A DNA stretch of 64,000 bases from the NCBI GenBank assembly GCA_902624455.1, contig CACNXQ010000006.1, positions 1 through 64,000 on the forward strand. The letters are read 5' to 3'. How positions within the stretch are numbered: the stretch's first letter is position 1; the number at the start of each line of letters is the position of its first letter. A program made the position numbers and the translations under genes. Source of the stretch: an uncultured Pelagibacteraceae bacterium (GTDB lineage Bacteria > Pseudomonadota > Alphaproteobacteria > Pelagibacterales > AG-422-B15). A model generated the notes under the pieces. It did not search any database, was not told the origin of the DNA, and worked only from the letters and a program-made list of their open reading frames with translations. Positions 9,064 through 17,825 of this stretch are shown here, piece after piece.

Positions 9064-10410
9064 CTACGCGTTACAATCTTTAGGCGTTATGTTGTTTTCT
9101 TCTGCAAATTTTGCAGCTGAATTTTCAACTAACGATCTGATAAACGCAGGATCTAGCGGCTCTTCCCAATCAGTTACCTGATTGAACTTTTCACCATCCC
9201 ATTGCATTACTGCAAATTTACCTGCACCTTCGTGGTTTTCACAAGAAATAGAAAAAGGAGCAACCATGCCCTCAATTCCTATTTCACCCAAGCGCTCGTT
9301 GGACATATTTAAACTTTCATATCCATCTCTAAATTCAGCACCTGTAACAGCTTTACCAACCTTGCCGTGCATTTCTTGAGCTATTCTTAGAGCTTCAATC
9401 CACATAACGGCAGCTCCAAGACCTCGGTTCCAATAGACTGAACCAACTCTTGAGTCGTCTGCTAGGTTTCCTTTACCAGATCCATACACTTGTTCTTTAA
9501 TTGCCGCGACGAGTGGAAATTCGTCACCTGGCAATGCATTTGCAACTGCGTATGTACCCACAGCAGAGTCACCAGCTGGATACATATCTTCCTCAGCTGC
9601 GCCAAATGTCACGTACATCATTCTTTCTCTTGGGAAACCTACACGTGCAGCATTTGTCATTGCCGTAGAGTTCATTCCAGAACCAGCGCCCCAGAATGTT
9701 ACCCAGTCAGGATCTTCTCTTCTTATTTGAAGCCATTGTGACTGTTGTTCAAGTCCAGGTGGTGGAATAGAAATTTCAATTAATTCAACTCCCCAATCTT
9801 CACAAATTTTTCTCATTGCAGGTAGTGGCTCTCTTCCGTAAGCAGAGTCAATGTGCAAATGGACTATTTTTTTACCAGCCATTTTATCTATGCCACCCTC
9901 GATTTCAGCCATGAATTTTAATTTCACTGCAATTTGAGACCAATAATGTGACGCAGCATTAAATACCCATGGCCATACACGACCATCGGCTCCATCAGTT
10001 CTTCCGTAACCGTACTGAGCGAGCACTACATTGTCTTCTGCCATACGATTAATTACAGCATAAGCGCCAGGAGTTCCAAGTGTATCAAATACAACAATTC
10101 GTTGCCCATCTTTCTCCAATAGTCTTTGGTAACACTCAACTGTTTTAACAGCATTATATTCAGTTTCGCATTCTTGCCATGTAAGCATAACACCGTTAAC
10201 GCCACCATTCATATTGACATAATTCATATAATCAATTTGAGCTCCATAATATCCAGTACCCATTGCTGAATACGGGCCTACGCGACTACTCGCAATAGGA
10301 AAATATTGAGACTCTTCACTGTAAGCGTGTTGAGGTATTGCAAATAAAGCAAGAAAACTACCCAAAATTACAAAGCTTGAAACAAGCCTTTTATAAACAT
10401 TTTTAAGCAT
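9064..10410 (-). CDS. HAAT-family ABC transporter periplasmic substrate-binding protein
   Basis: Periplasmic type I binding protein (Peripla_BP_6/LivJK fold), about 448 aa. A signal peptide covers about the first 32 residues (hydrophobic core FVILGSFLALFAIP, then AYSEE). I chose the ATG at 10410 (MLKNVYKRL) over the upstream one at 10434 because AAGGGG lies 8 nt before it. First gene of the operon, preceded by a Fur-box-like site and followed by a stable hairpin. It belongs to the longer ~450-aa class, often linked to organic acids or amides rather than leucine; the substrate is not determinable here. Confidence 0.88.
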   Translation of the reverse strand: MLKNVYKRLVSSFVILGSFLALFAIPQHAYSEESQYFPIASSRVGPYSAMGTGYYGAQIDYMNYVNMNGGVNGVMLTWQECETEYNAVKTVECYQRLLEKDGQRIVVFDTLGTPGAYAVINRMAEDNVVLAQYGYGRTDGADGRVWPWVFNAASHYWSQIAVKLKFMAEIEGGIDKMAGKKIVHLHIDSAYGREPLPAMRKICEDWGVELIEISIPPPGLEQQSQWLQIRREDPDWVTFWGAGSGMNSTAMTNAARVGFPRERMMYVTFGAAEEDMYPAGDSAVGTYAVANALPGDEFPLVAAIKEQVYGSGKGNLADDSRVGSVYWNRGLGAAVMWIEALRIAQEMHGKVGKAVTGAEFRDGYESLNMSNERLGEIGIEGMVAPFSISCENHEGAGKFAVMQWDGEKFNQVTDWEEPLDPAFIRSLVENSAAKFAEENNITPKDCNA

Positions 10411-10445
10411 TTTTTTTCCCCTTATTTTAATCATTTTACGTAAAT

Positions 10446-10464
10446 GATATTGGTTATCATTATC
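10446..10464 (-). promoter_or_regulatory. Fur-box-like operator upstream of the HAAT transporter operon
   Basis: The 19 bp on the plus strand read GATATTGGTTATCATTATC and match the classical Fur box GATAATGATAATCATTATC at 16 of 19 positions; the right half is perfect. It lies 36 bp before the binding-protein start codon, where an operator would overlap the promoter. The overlapping AATGATA/TATCATT arms (10443-10461) form an exact inverted repeat. No experimental support; AT-richness raises the chance of random matches. Confidence 0.55.
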
Positions 10465-10646
10465 TATATATTAAATTTAACTACAAAAATGGCGTTTAAG
10501 AAATTGAAATTTATATTTTTTTTTTAAAACTCTTTTAATTTGTTAATAAATTCTTTTTCTATTAATTAAATAATATAAATTATTGAAAATTAATCGTTTT
10601 TACTGTTTCTTGTTTTATACTTTTTTTTATTCATTATAGTTTTCTT

Positions 10647-11651
10647 ATGGCAATTGATACTAACCCTTGTATATGCTGTAACTCAATCAAAAGAGAAGTT
10701 GTTTCAAATATTGGAAGAGATCTTTTGAAATTAGAAACTGTTATATGCATAGGTTGTGGATTGATACACTCTAATCCAATTCCATCAAAAGAAGAGCTTA
10801 GTAAATTCTATAAAGAAAAGTACAGGAGCGATTACAAGCAAACATATGCTCCAAAAATCAAGCATACCATTAGGTATTCATCGGGGACCATTTATCACCT
10901 AAATACGATCCTATCTTTTATCGAAAATCCAAATAACAAAAAATTATTGGATGTTGGATCTGGTAGCGGAGAACTTTTATATTTTGCAAAGAGAGCGGGT
11001 TTCAATGTTTTTGGTATAGAACCAAATCAGGGTTACGCTGAATTTTGTAAGGATAAATTGTCTCTTCCAATATTTAATGGGACTTATGAAGAGGCTGACA
11101 TTCAGAATTCGACATACGATGTAATTTTTATGAATGAAGTATTAGAACATATGCCAGATCCCATAAATGTACTTAGAGATATACATAGTTATTTAAAGGA
11201 TGGTGGAATTTTAATTGTAAATGTGCCTGATATAGAGATAGGCAAGCATTCACCGCTCAAACGATTTCACTACGCACATGTGTATAATTACAATCATTTA
11301 TGTTTAAAAAAAATTATTGAAATAAGTAAGTTCAAAATTCTAAATAAAGAAACATCAACAACTTCCGTAATTTGTAAAAAGTCTGATGTCGAATGTAATG
11401 ATGTTCAATATAATTTTGAAGATAATTACATGAGAATAAAAAGTAACTTATTTACTCACAGTAACCTCAAGCATTATTTATCAATTCACCCTTATTATAA
11501 AATTTTAAAAAAAATAATACAGTACCCAAGGGAATTTATTATGTCTTTTTTTATAAATGATCATAAACAAGTTTTAGATAAAATATTTCAGTCAGGACAA
11601 GGAGATATTTTTCATAGGTTTTTTACATTTATTGAAAAAAGAATAAGATAA
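10647..11651 (+). CDS. Class I SAM-dependent methyltransferase with N-terminal zinc ribbon
   Basis: 334 aa. The N-terminus has paired cysteines (Cys8/Cys11 and Cys34/Cys37), a zinc-ribbon-like start seen in sugar and small-molecule methyltransferases. The Rossmann SAM site is LDVGSGSGE (101-109), with IEPN at about 119-122 as the acidic ribose contact and motif FMNEVLEHMPDP near 166-177. The C-terminal part (about 250-334) is lysine-rich and unassigned. A TATAGT box ends 6 nt before the ATG and there is no clear ribosome site, so the mRNA may be leaderless. It may form a unit with the dehydrogenase 19 bp downstream; the substrate is unknown. Confidence 0.8.
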   Translation: MAIDTNPCICCNSIKREVVSNIGRDLLKLETVICIGCGLIHSNPIPSKEELSKFYKEKYRSDYKQTYAPKIKHTIRYSSGTIYHLNTILSFIENPNNKKLLDVGSGSGELLYFAKRAGFNVFGIEPNQGYAEFCKDKLSLPIFNGTYEEADIQNSTYDVIFMNEVLEHMPDPINVLRDIHSYLKDGGILIVNVPDIEIGKHSPLKRFHYAHVYNYNHLCLKKIIEISKFKILNKETSTTSVICKKSDVECNDVQYNFEDNYMRIKSNLFTHSNLKHYLSIHPYYKILKKIIQYPREFIMSFFINDHKQVLDKIFQSGQGDIFHRFFTFIEKRIR

Positions 11652-11670
11652 GAAAAATCAAACACAGATT

Positions 11671-12612
11671 ATGAAAAATATTGTCTTTCTTGATAAAAGT
11701 ACATTTCCGAAAAAAGTAAATTTTCCAAAGTTTAAATTCAAAAATAAATTTAAAGGCTATGATTTTACAGAACGCTCTCAGTTAATATCAAGAATTAGAA
11801 AAGCGCATGTAATAATAACCAATAAGATAAAATTGTCAGGAAAAGATCTTTCAAAAGCACCAAACCTTGAATTAATTGCTATAACTGCAACTGGAACAAA
11901 TATCATTGACTTAGAATACTGCAAAAAAAATAACATTTTTGTTTGCAATCTTAGAGAGTACGCCTCAACAGCTGTTGCAGAACACGTGTTTGCTTTGATT
12001 TTAAATTTAACAAAAAAAATTAAGGGACTTGAGAAAGATATTAAAAAATATATTTGGCAAGAAAGAAAAGTTTTTGCACTACTAAGTCATGAAATTTTTG
12101 AACTAAAAGGTAAAACACTTGGCATTATTGGAAAAGGATCTATAGGAAAAAAAGTTGCAAAAATTGCAAAAGCTTTTGAGATGAATGTTTTATGTCATTC
12201 TGTGAGAAAAAATAATCATAATAAGCTTAGTGGTTTTTTAAAAAAATTAGATATTTTAAGTATCCATTGCCCATTAACTAAATCAACAAATAATTTGATA
12301 AACTCAAAAGAGTTAAACCTTTTAAAAAAAACTGCCATCATAATCAATACAGCAAGAGGGGGCATAGTAAATGAGGATGATTTAGTAAAAGCCATTAAAA
12401 ACGGAACTATTAGTGGAGCGGGTATTGACGTAACCACAAAAGAACCTCCAAATAAAAATCATCCCTATTATAGCATTCTTAAACATCCAAATTTTATTTG
12501 GACGCCCCATACGGCCTGGGCTTCAAATGAGACATTGCAGGAGGCAATCAACCAATTAATTGATAATGTAAATAGTTTTTACAGTGGTAAATTAAAAAAT
12601 ATCGTTAAATAA
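11671..12612 (+). CDS. D-isomer-specific 2-hydroxyacid dehydrogenase
   Basis: 313-aa NAD(P)-dependent oxidoreductase that would interconvert 2-oxoacids and D-2-hydroxyacids. The nucleotide-binding motif is GKGSIG (154-159), with catalytic Arg229 in NTARGG, Glu258 in TKEPP and His280 in WTPHTAW. It is closest in style to glycerate/hydroxypyruvate reductase-like members rather than SerA, because there is no C-terminal ACT domain. Follows the methyltransferase by 19 bp. The exact substrate cannot be assigned. Confidence 0.88.
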   Translation: MKNIVFLDKSTFPKKVNFPKFKFKNKFKGYDFTERSQLISRIRKAHVIITNKIKLSGKDLSKAPNLELIAITATGTNIIDLEYCKKNNIFVCNLREYASTAVAEHVFALILNLTKKIKGLEKDIKKYIWQERKVFALLSHEIFELKGKTLGIIGKGSIGKKVAKIAKAFEMNVLCHSVRKNNHNKLSGFLKKLDILSIHCPLTKSTNNLINSKELNLLKKTAIIINTARGGIVNEDDLVKAIKNGTISGAGIDVTTKEPPNKNHPYYSILKHPNFIWTPHTAWASNETLQEAINQLIDNVNSFYSGKLKNIVK

Positions 12613-12656
12613 AGATAAGTTTCTTTAAATAAAATTTATTTTTACTATTATTTAGA

Positions 12657-12878
12657 ATGAAACTTTTTCAAGCTCATACAGGATATAATGACCCTAACGA
12701 TCCTTCTGGTGGATTTTATGAAATCCATTCAGTTATGTTCGTTTGTGCAAAAAATATTAAAGAAGCCAGAATTAAATTAAAAAATCTTAAAGATTTTAAA
12801 AAGTATAAAATGCATATTGATGCGATTAAAGAACTATCAACTGTTGATGGACATAAAATTAAGTTAGAAAAAATTTAA
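12657..12878 (+). CDS. Small DUF1543-like protein
   Basis: 73-aa protein of unknown function. The pattern GFYEIHSVMFVCAKNIKEA ... HIDAIKELSTVDGHKI resembles the DUF1543 family (EIHDV.FV ... HID....VDGY.I); this is from memory of the family pattern, not a search. Soluble, no signal peptide. Its stop overlaps that of the convergent esterase gene (TTAA shared). It may be read together with the two genes upstream (44-bp gap). Confidence 0.6.
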   Translation: MKLFQAHTGYNDPNDPSGGFYEIHSVMFVCAKNIKEARIKLKNLKDFKKYKMHIDAIKELSTVDGHKIKLEKI

Positions 12879-14701
12879 CGTGGACACTTACCATTCATGA
12901 ATGACTCATAAATATCATCAACCTCATTAGAAGTAAGAGTCGTACGAGCAAACATTTTATCAATTACGTAACATTTTTCTGATAATTTTATATTTTCACT
13001 AGCGAGGCCTTGCAGTATCGAGTCTGCTGAATCGGTATTATTAAACATAGCTATTCCTTTATCATTGGAAGTATCTAAGACGATAAATCTTTCTATATTA
13101 TTTTTAGAGTCCCAATTTAGCCATTTAGTAGTTTTATCATAAGGAAAGTTATTCGGATTGCCGTCATAAGCAAAATTTACCCAGTATTCACCAATCTCGT
13201 CCGATAAGGCAAGATCTACTTGCCTGTTGTCTTCATCGTAGATTATGGATGAGATATAATCACCAGACTCCCCTAATAAGCTCGCATTTTTGAAAACGAA
13301 TGGAATTTCCATTGCATGTGCTGCACCTAATAGAACTGGTAAATCAATTCCAAAGTAGGACGGTTGCTCATCCCAATCAAATCTGTAAGCATATACCTTT
13401 GATGACTTATTATTTGACATAAATCTTGAAGGCAAAACAACTGCTCCGTGTCTCCATGATTGTGCCATATATTTAGCATATATATCATAATAATTTCTGT
13501 CTTTAGGGGTAACAATGAAGCTTAAGTCATTTGAAATCCAAGACAAAAAATTCAAAGGTCTATTTACAAATGTATCGTTCATAAACATAAATAGTTTATC
13601 CTCATCTCTGGTAGTGCCAAAAATCATTGGCTTATCGTGCATCTCGCCATCTCTAAAAACTCCATAAATTCCTTTATTCGGAATTACAATATCGTCAGGG
13701 AGGACGTCGGGAACATCAATAAGACCTTCTGTGTCTTCATCTACTCGATAATACTTTATGATTTCCTCAGATGTGAGATCTAGCAAAAATTTACTAACAA
13801 AATTTTTATCTAATATTTTTTTATTAATTTCCTCATCGGTTAAACTAGTTTTTTCTTTTAATTTTGCTATTAGGAAACCTTTAGAGCCTGCTCTTTCATC
13901 ATTAATTGCAAAGTCTAGAGAGTCAGAACCAAGATAACCACTTTGTGCAATGCCTCTTTCGAATAAATCTTTACTTTGTGGTGCTGACATTAAGGATATT
14001 ACATTTCTACCACCAGCTGACTCACCAAAAATTGTTATATTTTTTTCATCCCCATTAAATAAACCAATGTGTTCCCTTACCCATTCTAGAGACTTTACTA
14101 AATCTAAAGTTCCAAAGTTAGCTGATTTATCAAGAACATAATCAGAGTTATAGTTTAAGGCATCATTCTTAAACCATCCAAAAGGACCGAGTCTATAATT
14201 TGTAGTTACTAGAACAATTTCATGATCAAGCACAAAATCACCTGATACAAATAAGTTAGATGCAGAATATCCCCATGTATTCCCCCCACCATGAATCCAA
14301 AACATTACGGGTAACTTCTTTTTACTTTTTAGAGCTTTCTCAGAAACATACACGTTTAAGTAAAGACAGTCCTCCTCACCTATTATTTCGCCACCGCTGA
14401 TACCATCAATAGAGTCATAAAAATTACTTATTTGAACACAACGATTAGGATTATTGTTTGCTGAAATTTGTCCTTGAAATTCAACACCTCTTGGAGCTTT
14501 CCATCTGAGCTCGCCTACTGGTGGCTTTGCAAATGGTATGCCAAGATAAGCAAAGATTTTATTTTCGTATTTGTTTCTAGTTACTGCGCCAGTAATTGTT
14601 ACTTGCTCATTTGATAAAGTGGTTATCTCATCTAATTCGTATGCATGAATTTTATTAGTAAAAACCAATAAAATTAATAAAAAATTAATTATTCTTCTCA
14701 T
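12875..14701 (-). CDS. Secreted type-B carboxylesterase (cholinesterase-like family)
   Basis: 608-aa alpha/beta hydrolase with a signal peptide (MRRIINFLLILLVFTNKIHA, cleavage near 20). The oxyanion loop HGGG is at 137-140 and the nucleophile Ser228 lies in FGESAGG. NRCVQ and EEDCLYLNV carry the conserved cysteines and EDCL motif. A catalytic His is likely in GAAHAMEIPFVF. It should cleave carboxylic esters in the periplasm or outside the cell; the natural substrate is unknown. It overlaps the end of nnr by 17 bp, so the two are co-transcribed even though the functions look unrelated. Confidence 0.9.
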   Translation of the reverse strand: MRRIINFLLILLVFTNKIHAYELDEITTLSNEQVTITGAVTRNKYENKIFAYLGIPFAKPPVGELRWKAPRGVEFQGQISANNNPNRCVQISNFYDSIDGISGGEIIGEEDCLYLNVYVSEKALKSKKKLPVMFWIHGGGNTWGYSASNLFVSGDFVLDHEIVLVTTNYRLGPFGWFKNDALNYNSDYVLDKSANFGTLDLVKSLEWVREHIGLFNGDEKNITIFGESAGGRNVISLMSAPQSKDLFERGIAQSGYLGSDSLDFAINDERAGSKGFLIAKLKEKTSLTDEEINKKILDKNFVSKFLLDLTSEEIIKYYRVDEDTEGLIDVPDVLPDDIVIPNKGIYGVFRDGEMHDKPMIFGTTRDEDKLFMFMNDTFVNRPLNFLSWISNDLSFIVTPKDRNYYDIYAKYMAQSWRHGAVVLPSRFMSNNKSSKVYAYRFDWDEQPSYFGIDLPVLLGAAHAMEIPFVFKNASLLGESGDYISSIIYDEDNRQVDLALSDEIGEYWVNFAYDGNPNNFPYDKTTKWLNWDSKNNIERFIVLDTSNDKGIAMFNNTDSADSILQGLASENIKLSEKCYVIDKMFARTTLTSNEVDDIYESFMNGKCPR

Positions 14702-16169
14702 ATTGCTGGAGTTTTTTAACTGCTAATGGAATATTGTCAATTAAGTCTTCAGCAATTAATCCTGCGCCAAGATATTCACCAAGATATGAATGTATCCAAG
14801 CTCCGGCACAAGCCGCATCAAAAGCAGTCATTTTGTTAACGCCAACTAAAGAGGCTATGATTCCCGCCAAAACATCACCTGACCCTGCAGTTGCTAAATA
14901 TGGTGCTTCACTTGAATTAATTACTACATTACCACTTGGATCGGATATGATCGTATCTGCTCCTTTCAATAAGATGATACTTCCTGATTTTTTTGCAGCC
15001 TCGACACATCTAATAACTTTGTCATCATTTTCATAAAAGTTGCTACCGAAAAGCCTCTTAAACTCACCTTCATGAGGTGTTAAAATTGTGTGCGGATAAG
15101 TATCTATAAAAAGATCATCAGGGTTGTCGGCAAAACATGAAATCGCATCAGCATCAATTACAACGTGATCCACCATTGCAAGAGCAAGTAAGGTTCTTGC
15201 TTTAGTCTCATCGTTTACTCCATTTCCTGGACCAACAAGAACCGATGTTATTTTTTTATCTTTTAGAATTTTAAGAAGGTCATTTTTCTCATTTATTACT
15301 GATAACATTTCTACTGATATTTGAGGCTCTAAAACTTCAGCTGAGTCCTTGTCACATATCAATCTTACTGCGCCAGCACCAACTCTTAATGCAGAACGGC
15401 CTGCAAGTCTTGCTGCTCCTGTTTGAAATTTTGGTCCAGTGTTAACAATTAATAGACCTCTAGAATATTTGTGGTCGATCGGAGATGGAAATGGAAAATT
15501 TTTTATCCATAAATTTGGATCATTTTTTTTTATTTTTGGATTTATAGTTTTTATCACTTCTTTTTTTATTCCAATATCTTCAACTATAACTTCACCACAG
15601 TATTTTTTACTTGGAAAAAGTAAATGACATTTTTTTTTGCAGAAGAAAGTAATGGTTTTCTGACATTTAAATGCTTCAGGTTGAGGTAAGGAATTTTCAC
15701 CATTTATACCGGATGGTATGTCTATTGCATAAACTGGTACAGATGATGTATTAACTTCTTTAATCAGAGAAGTTAAATTGTTTGAAATATATCTCGACAG
15801 ACCTGTCCCAAATAAAGCATCAATTATGAGATCATATTGCTCTAAATTTTCTACTTTACTAATGAAATTGTTTTTATCAATTTTATCAGAGTAATATTTG
15901 CAATCTATTGACTGACTACTTTTTTTAAAAGGAAAAAATAAGTCTATACTCTTTTTGGCTTTGATAAGTTCTTTTGCGACTACAAAACCGTCCCCACCAT
16001 TGTTTCCTGGACCACATATGATTAATATTTTATGTAATTTTTTTAATGGCAAATTCTTAAACACTGCCTTTCCGGCGTTTTCCATTAGCTGTAAACTTGG
16101 TAAGCCGTTTTTTATCGTTATCTTGTCAGCTTCTGCCATTTCAGAGTTAGTGAGGATATATCGTGACAT
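14685..16169 (-). CDS. nnr: Bifunctional NAD(P)HX epimerase / ADP-dependent NAD(P)HX dehydratase
   Basis: 494-aa metabolite-repair enzyme. The N-terminal YjeF_N half (about 1-215) carries CGPGNNGGDGFVVA and the DALFGTGL motif; it interconverts R and S forms of hydrated NAD(P)H. The C-terminal carbohydrate-kinase-like half (about 230-490) carries GPGNG, TPHEGEFKRLF and AGSGDVLAGIIASL and dehydrates the S form using ADP. Both active-site sets are intact. First gene of a unit with the esterase, divergent from glnB. Confidence 0.95.
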   Translation of the reverse strand: MSRYILTNSEMAEADKITIKNGLPSLQLMENAGKAVFKNLPLKKLHKILIICGPGNNGGDGFVVAKELIKAKKSIDLFFPFKKSSQSIDCKYYSDKIDKNNFISKVENLEQYDLIIDALFGTGLSRYISNNLTSLIKEVNTSSVPVYAIDIPSGINGENSLPQPEAFKCQKTITFFCKKKCHLLFPSKKYCGEVIVEDIGIKKEVIKTINPKIKKNDPNLWIKNFPFPSPIDHKYSRGLLIVNTGPKFQTGAARLAGRSALRVGAGAVRLICDKDSAEVLEPQISVEMLSVINEKNDLLKILKDKKITSVLVGPGNGVNDETKARTLLALAMVDHVVIDADAISCFADNPDDLFIDTYPHTILTPHEGEFKRLFGSNFYENDDKVIRCVEAAKKSGSIILLKGADTIISDPSGNVVINSSEAPYLATAGSGDVLAGIIASLVGVNKMTAFDAACAGAWIHSYLGEYLGAGLIAEDLIDNIPLAVKKLQQYEKNN

Positions 16170-16332
16170 ATATTAATAATGTTTAAAAAGTATATGATTT
16201 TATTAAATAAAGTTTAATACGGCATTAAACATGTTAGATGTCATTTTGGCAACCAATCATAATAGTTAGATATATTTAATAGTCATATTTTTAATTTGCA
16301 ATTAAACGTATGCGACTAAAGTGTTACTGTAA

Positions 16333-16683
<351 letters not shown>

Positions 16684-16706
16684 AAAAATAAAGAAAGGTA
16701 AAATTA

Positions 16707-17687
16707 ATGACAGATATGAAGACTTATGAATACATTTGGCTTGATGGGTATACTCCTGAGCCTTTTATGAGAAGCAAAGTTAAAGCTACAGACTCATCAA
16801 CTCCTCCAGATTGGTCATTCGATGGTTCTTCTACGCAACAAGCAGAAGGTGGAAGTTCAGACTGTTTGCTTCTTCCAGTGCAAACATACTCAAATCCTAA
16901 TGGCCATGATTTAGTAATGACACAGGTTCAATCTGCTGATCATGCAACACACCCATCAAACTTTAGAGCTGCTGCTGCAGAGGTAGTAACTGATGAATGG
17001 TGGTTCGGTTTTGAGCAAGAGTTTTTTTTCACCGATCCGAAAACTGGTGAACCCCTTGGTTGGGAAGATGGTACGCCTCGTGAGCAAGGTGAATATTATT
17101 GTGGAGTTGGCGCAGGTAATGTTGTCGGAAGAGAAATTTCAGATGCTCATCTTAAGGCATGTCTAGAACTCGGCATTAATCTTACTGGAACGAACGCGGA
17201 GGTAGCACTTGGTCAATGGGAATATCAATGTTTTGGAAAAGGAATTAAAGCAGCTGATGATTTATGGATGAGTAGATACCTCCTTTTTAAGACTGCAGAA
17301 AAATATGGTGCTGGTGTTAATATTCATCCTAAACCTAAAACTGGAGATTGGAATGGTTCAGGAATGCACACAAACTTCTCAAATGAAGCCATGAGATCAT
17401 CTGGCACTGAAGAACTCTTTACGTCAATGTGCGAAAAACTTGGAAAAGTTCATGAGGAAGGAATTGCGGCTTATGGATCTGACAACGATATGAGACTTAC
17501 AGGGCTTCACGAAACTCAAAGTATTGATAAGTTTTCATTTGGTGTATCAGATAGAGGCGCAAGCATAAGAATTCCTGTTTATACTGTAGAACACAATTGG
17601 AACGGGTACTTAGAAGATAGAAGACCAGCTTCAAATGCGGATCCATATAAAATTCTTGCTCATATAGTTGGAACTTTGACCAAATAG
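16707..17687 (+). CDS. glnII: Glutamine synthetase type II (eukaryotic-like GSII)
   Basis: 326-aa GSII, making glutamine from glutamate, ammonium and ATP. The family hallmarks are WSFDGSSTQQAEGGSSDCLL (about 36-55), FGFEQEFFF, NVVGREISDAHLKACLELGI, VHEEGIAAYGSDNDMRLTGLHET and an EDRRPASNADPY ending. A good ribosome site (AAAGAAAGG) lies 8 nt upstream. GSII is known in rhizobia and other bacteria alongside GSI. Here the two enzymes are in tandem behind P-II. GSII is not controlled by adenylylation, so the pair allows two control modes. Confidence 0.96.
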   Translation: MTDMKTYEYIWLDGYTPEPFMRSKVKATDSSTPPDWSFDGSSTQQAEGGSSDCLLLPVQTYSNPNGHDLVMTQVQSADHATHPSNFRAAAAEVVTDEWWFGFEQEFFFTDPKTGEPLGWEDGTPREQGEYYCGVGAGNVVGREISDAHLKACLELGINLTGTNAEVALGQWEYQCFGKGIKAADDLWMSRYLLFKTAEKYGAGVNIHPKPKTGDWNGSGMHTNFSNEAMRSSGTEELFTSMCEKLGKVHEEGIAAYGSDNDMRLTGLHETQSIDKFSFGVSDRGASIRIPVYTVEHNWNGYLEDRRPASNADPYKILAHIVGTLTK

Positions 17688-17736
17688 CAGTGTTCCTGGG
17701 GGTATTGTATATAATATCCAATTATTTTTATTATTT

Positions 17737-17776
17737 ACAAAGTTGTAAGGCACGATTTACGTGTCTTGCACTTTGT
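17737..17776 (+). promoter_or_regulatory. Long imperfect hairpin/palindrome upstream of glnA
   Basis: The arms GTAAGGCACG and CGTGTCTTGC (10 pairs with two G-U wobbles) surround loop ATTTA. ACAAAGT and ACTTTGT add 7 bp outside, with one bulged T, about 17 pairs in all. The core GCAC-N7-GTGT is close to the NtrC half-site layout GCAC-N7-GTGC, so it may be a DNA operator. Equally, it may be an RNA structure in the glnII-glnA spacer. It lacks a following T-run, so it is a poor intrinsic terminator. Confidence 0.55.
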
Positions 17777-17825
17777 ATTTACTAATGGTAATTAGTTCAT
17801 AGCTAATTTTTATAAAGGAAACAAA

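Noticed and set aside
12216-12437. Frame on the minus strand within the hydroxyacid dehydrogenase
   Set aside because: Shadow of the NAD-binding domain coding sequence; no start signal or recognisable product.
17688-17825. Glutamine riboswitch (glnA RNA motif) in the glnA leader
   Set aside because: A large dyad is present, but I do not see the conserved junction sequence of the glnA/downstream-peptide RNAs; I kept it only as an unassigned hairpin or operator.
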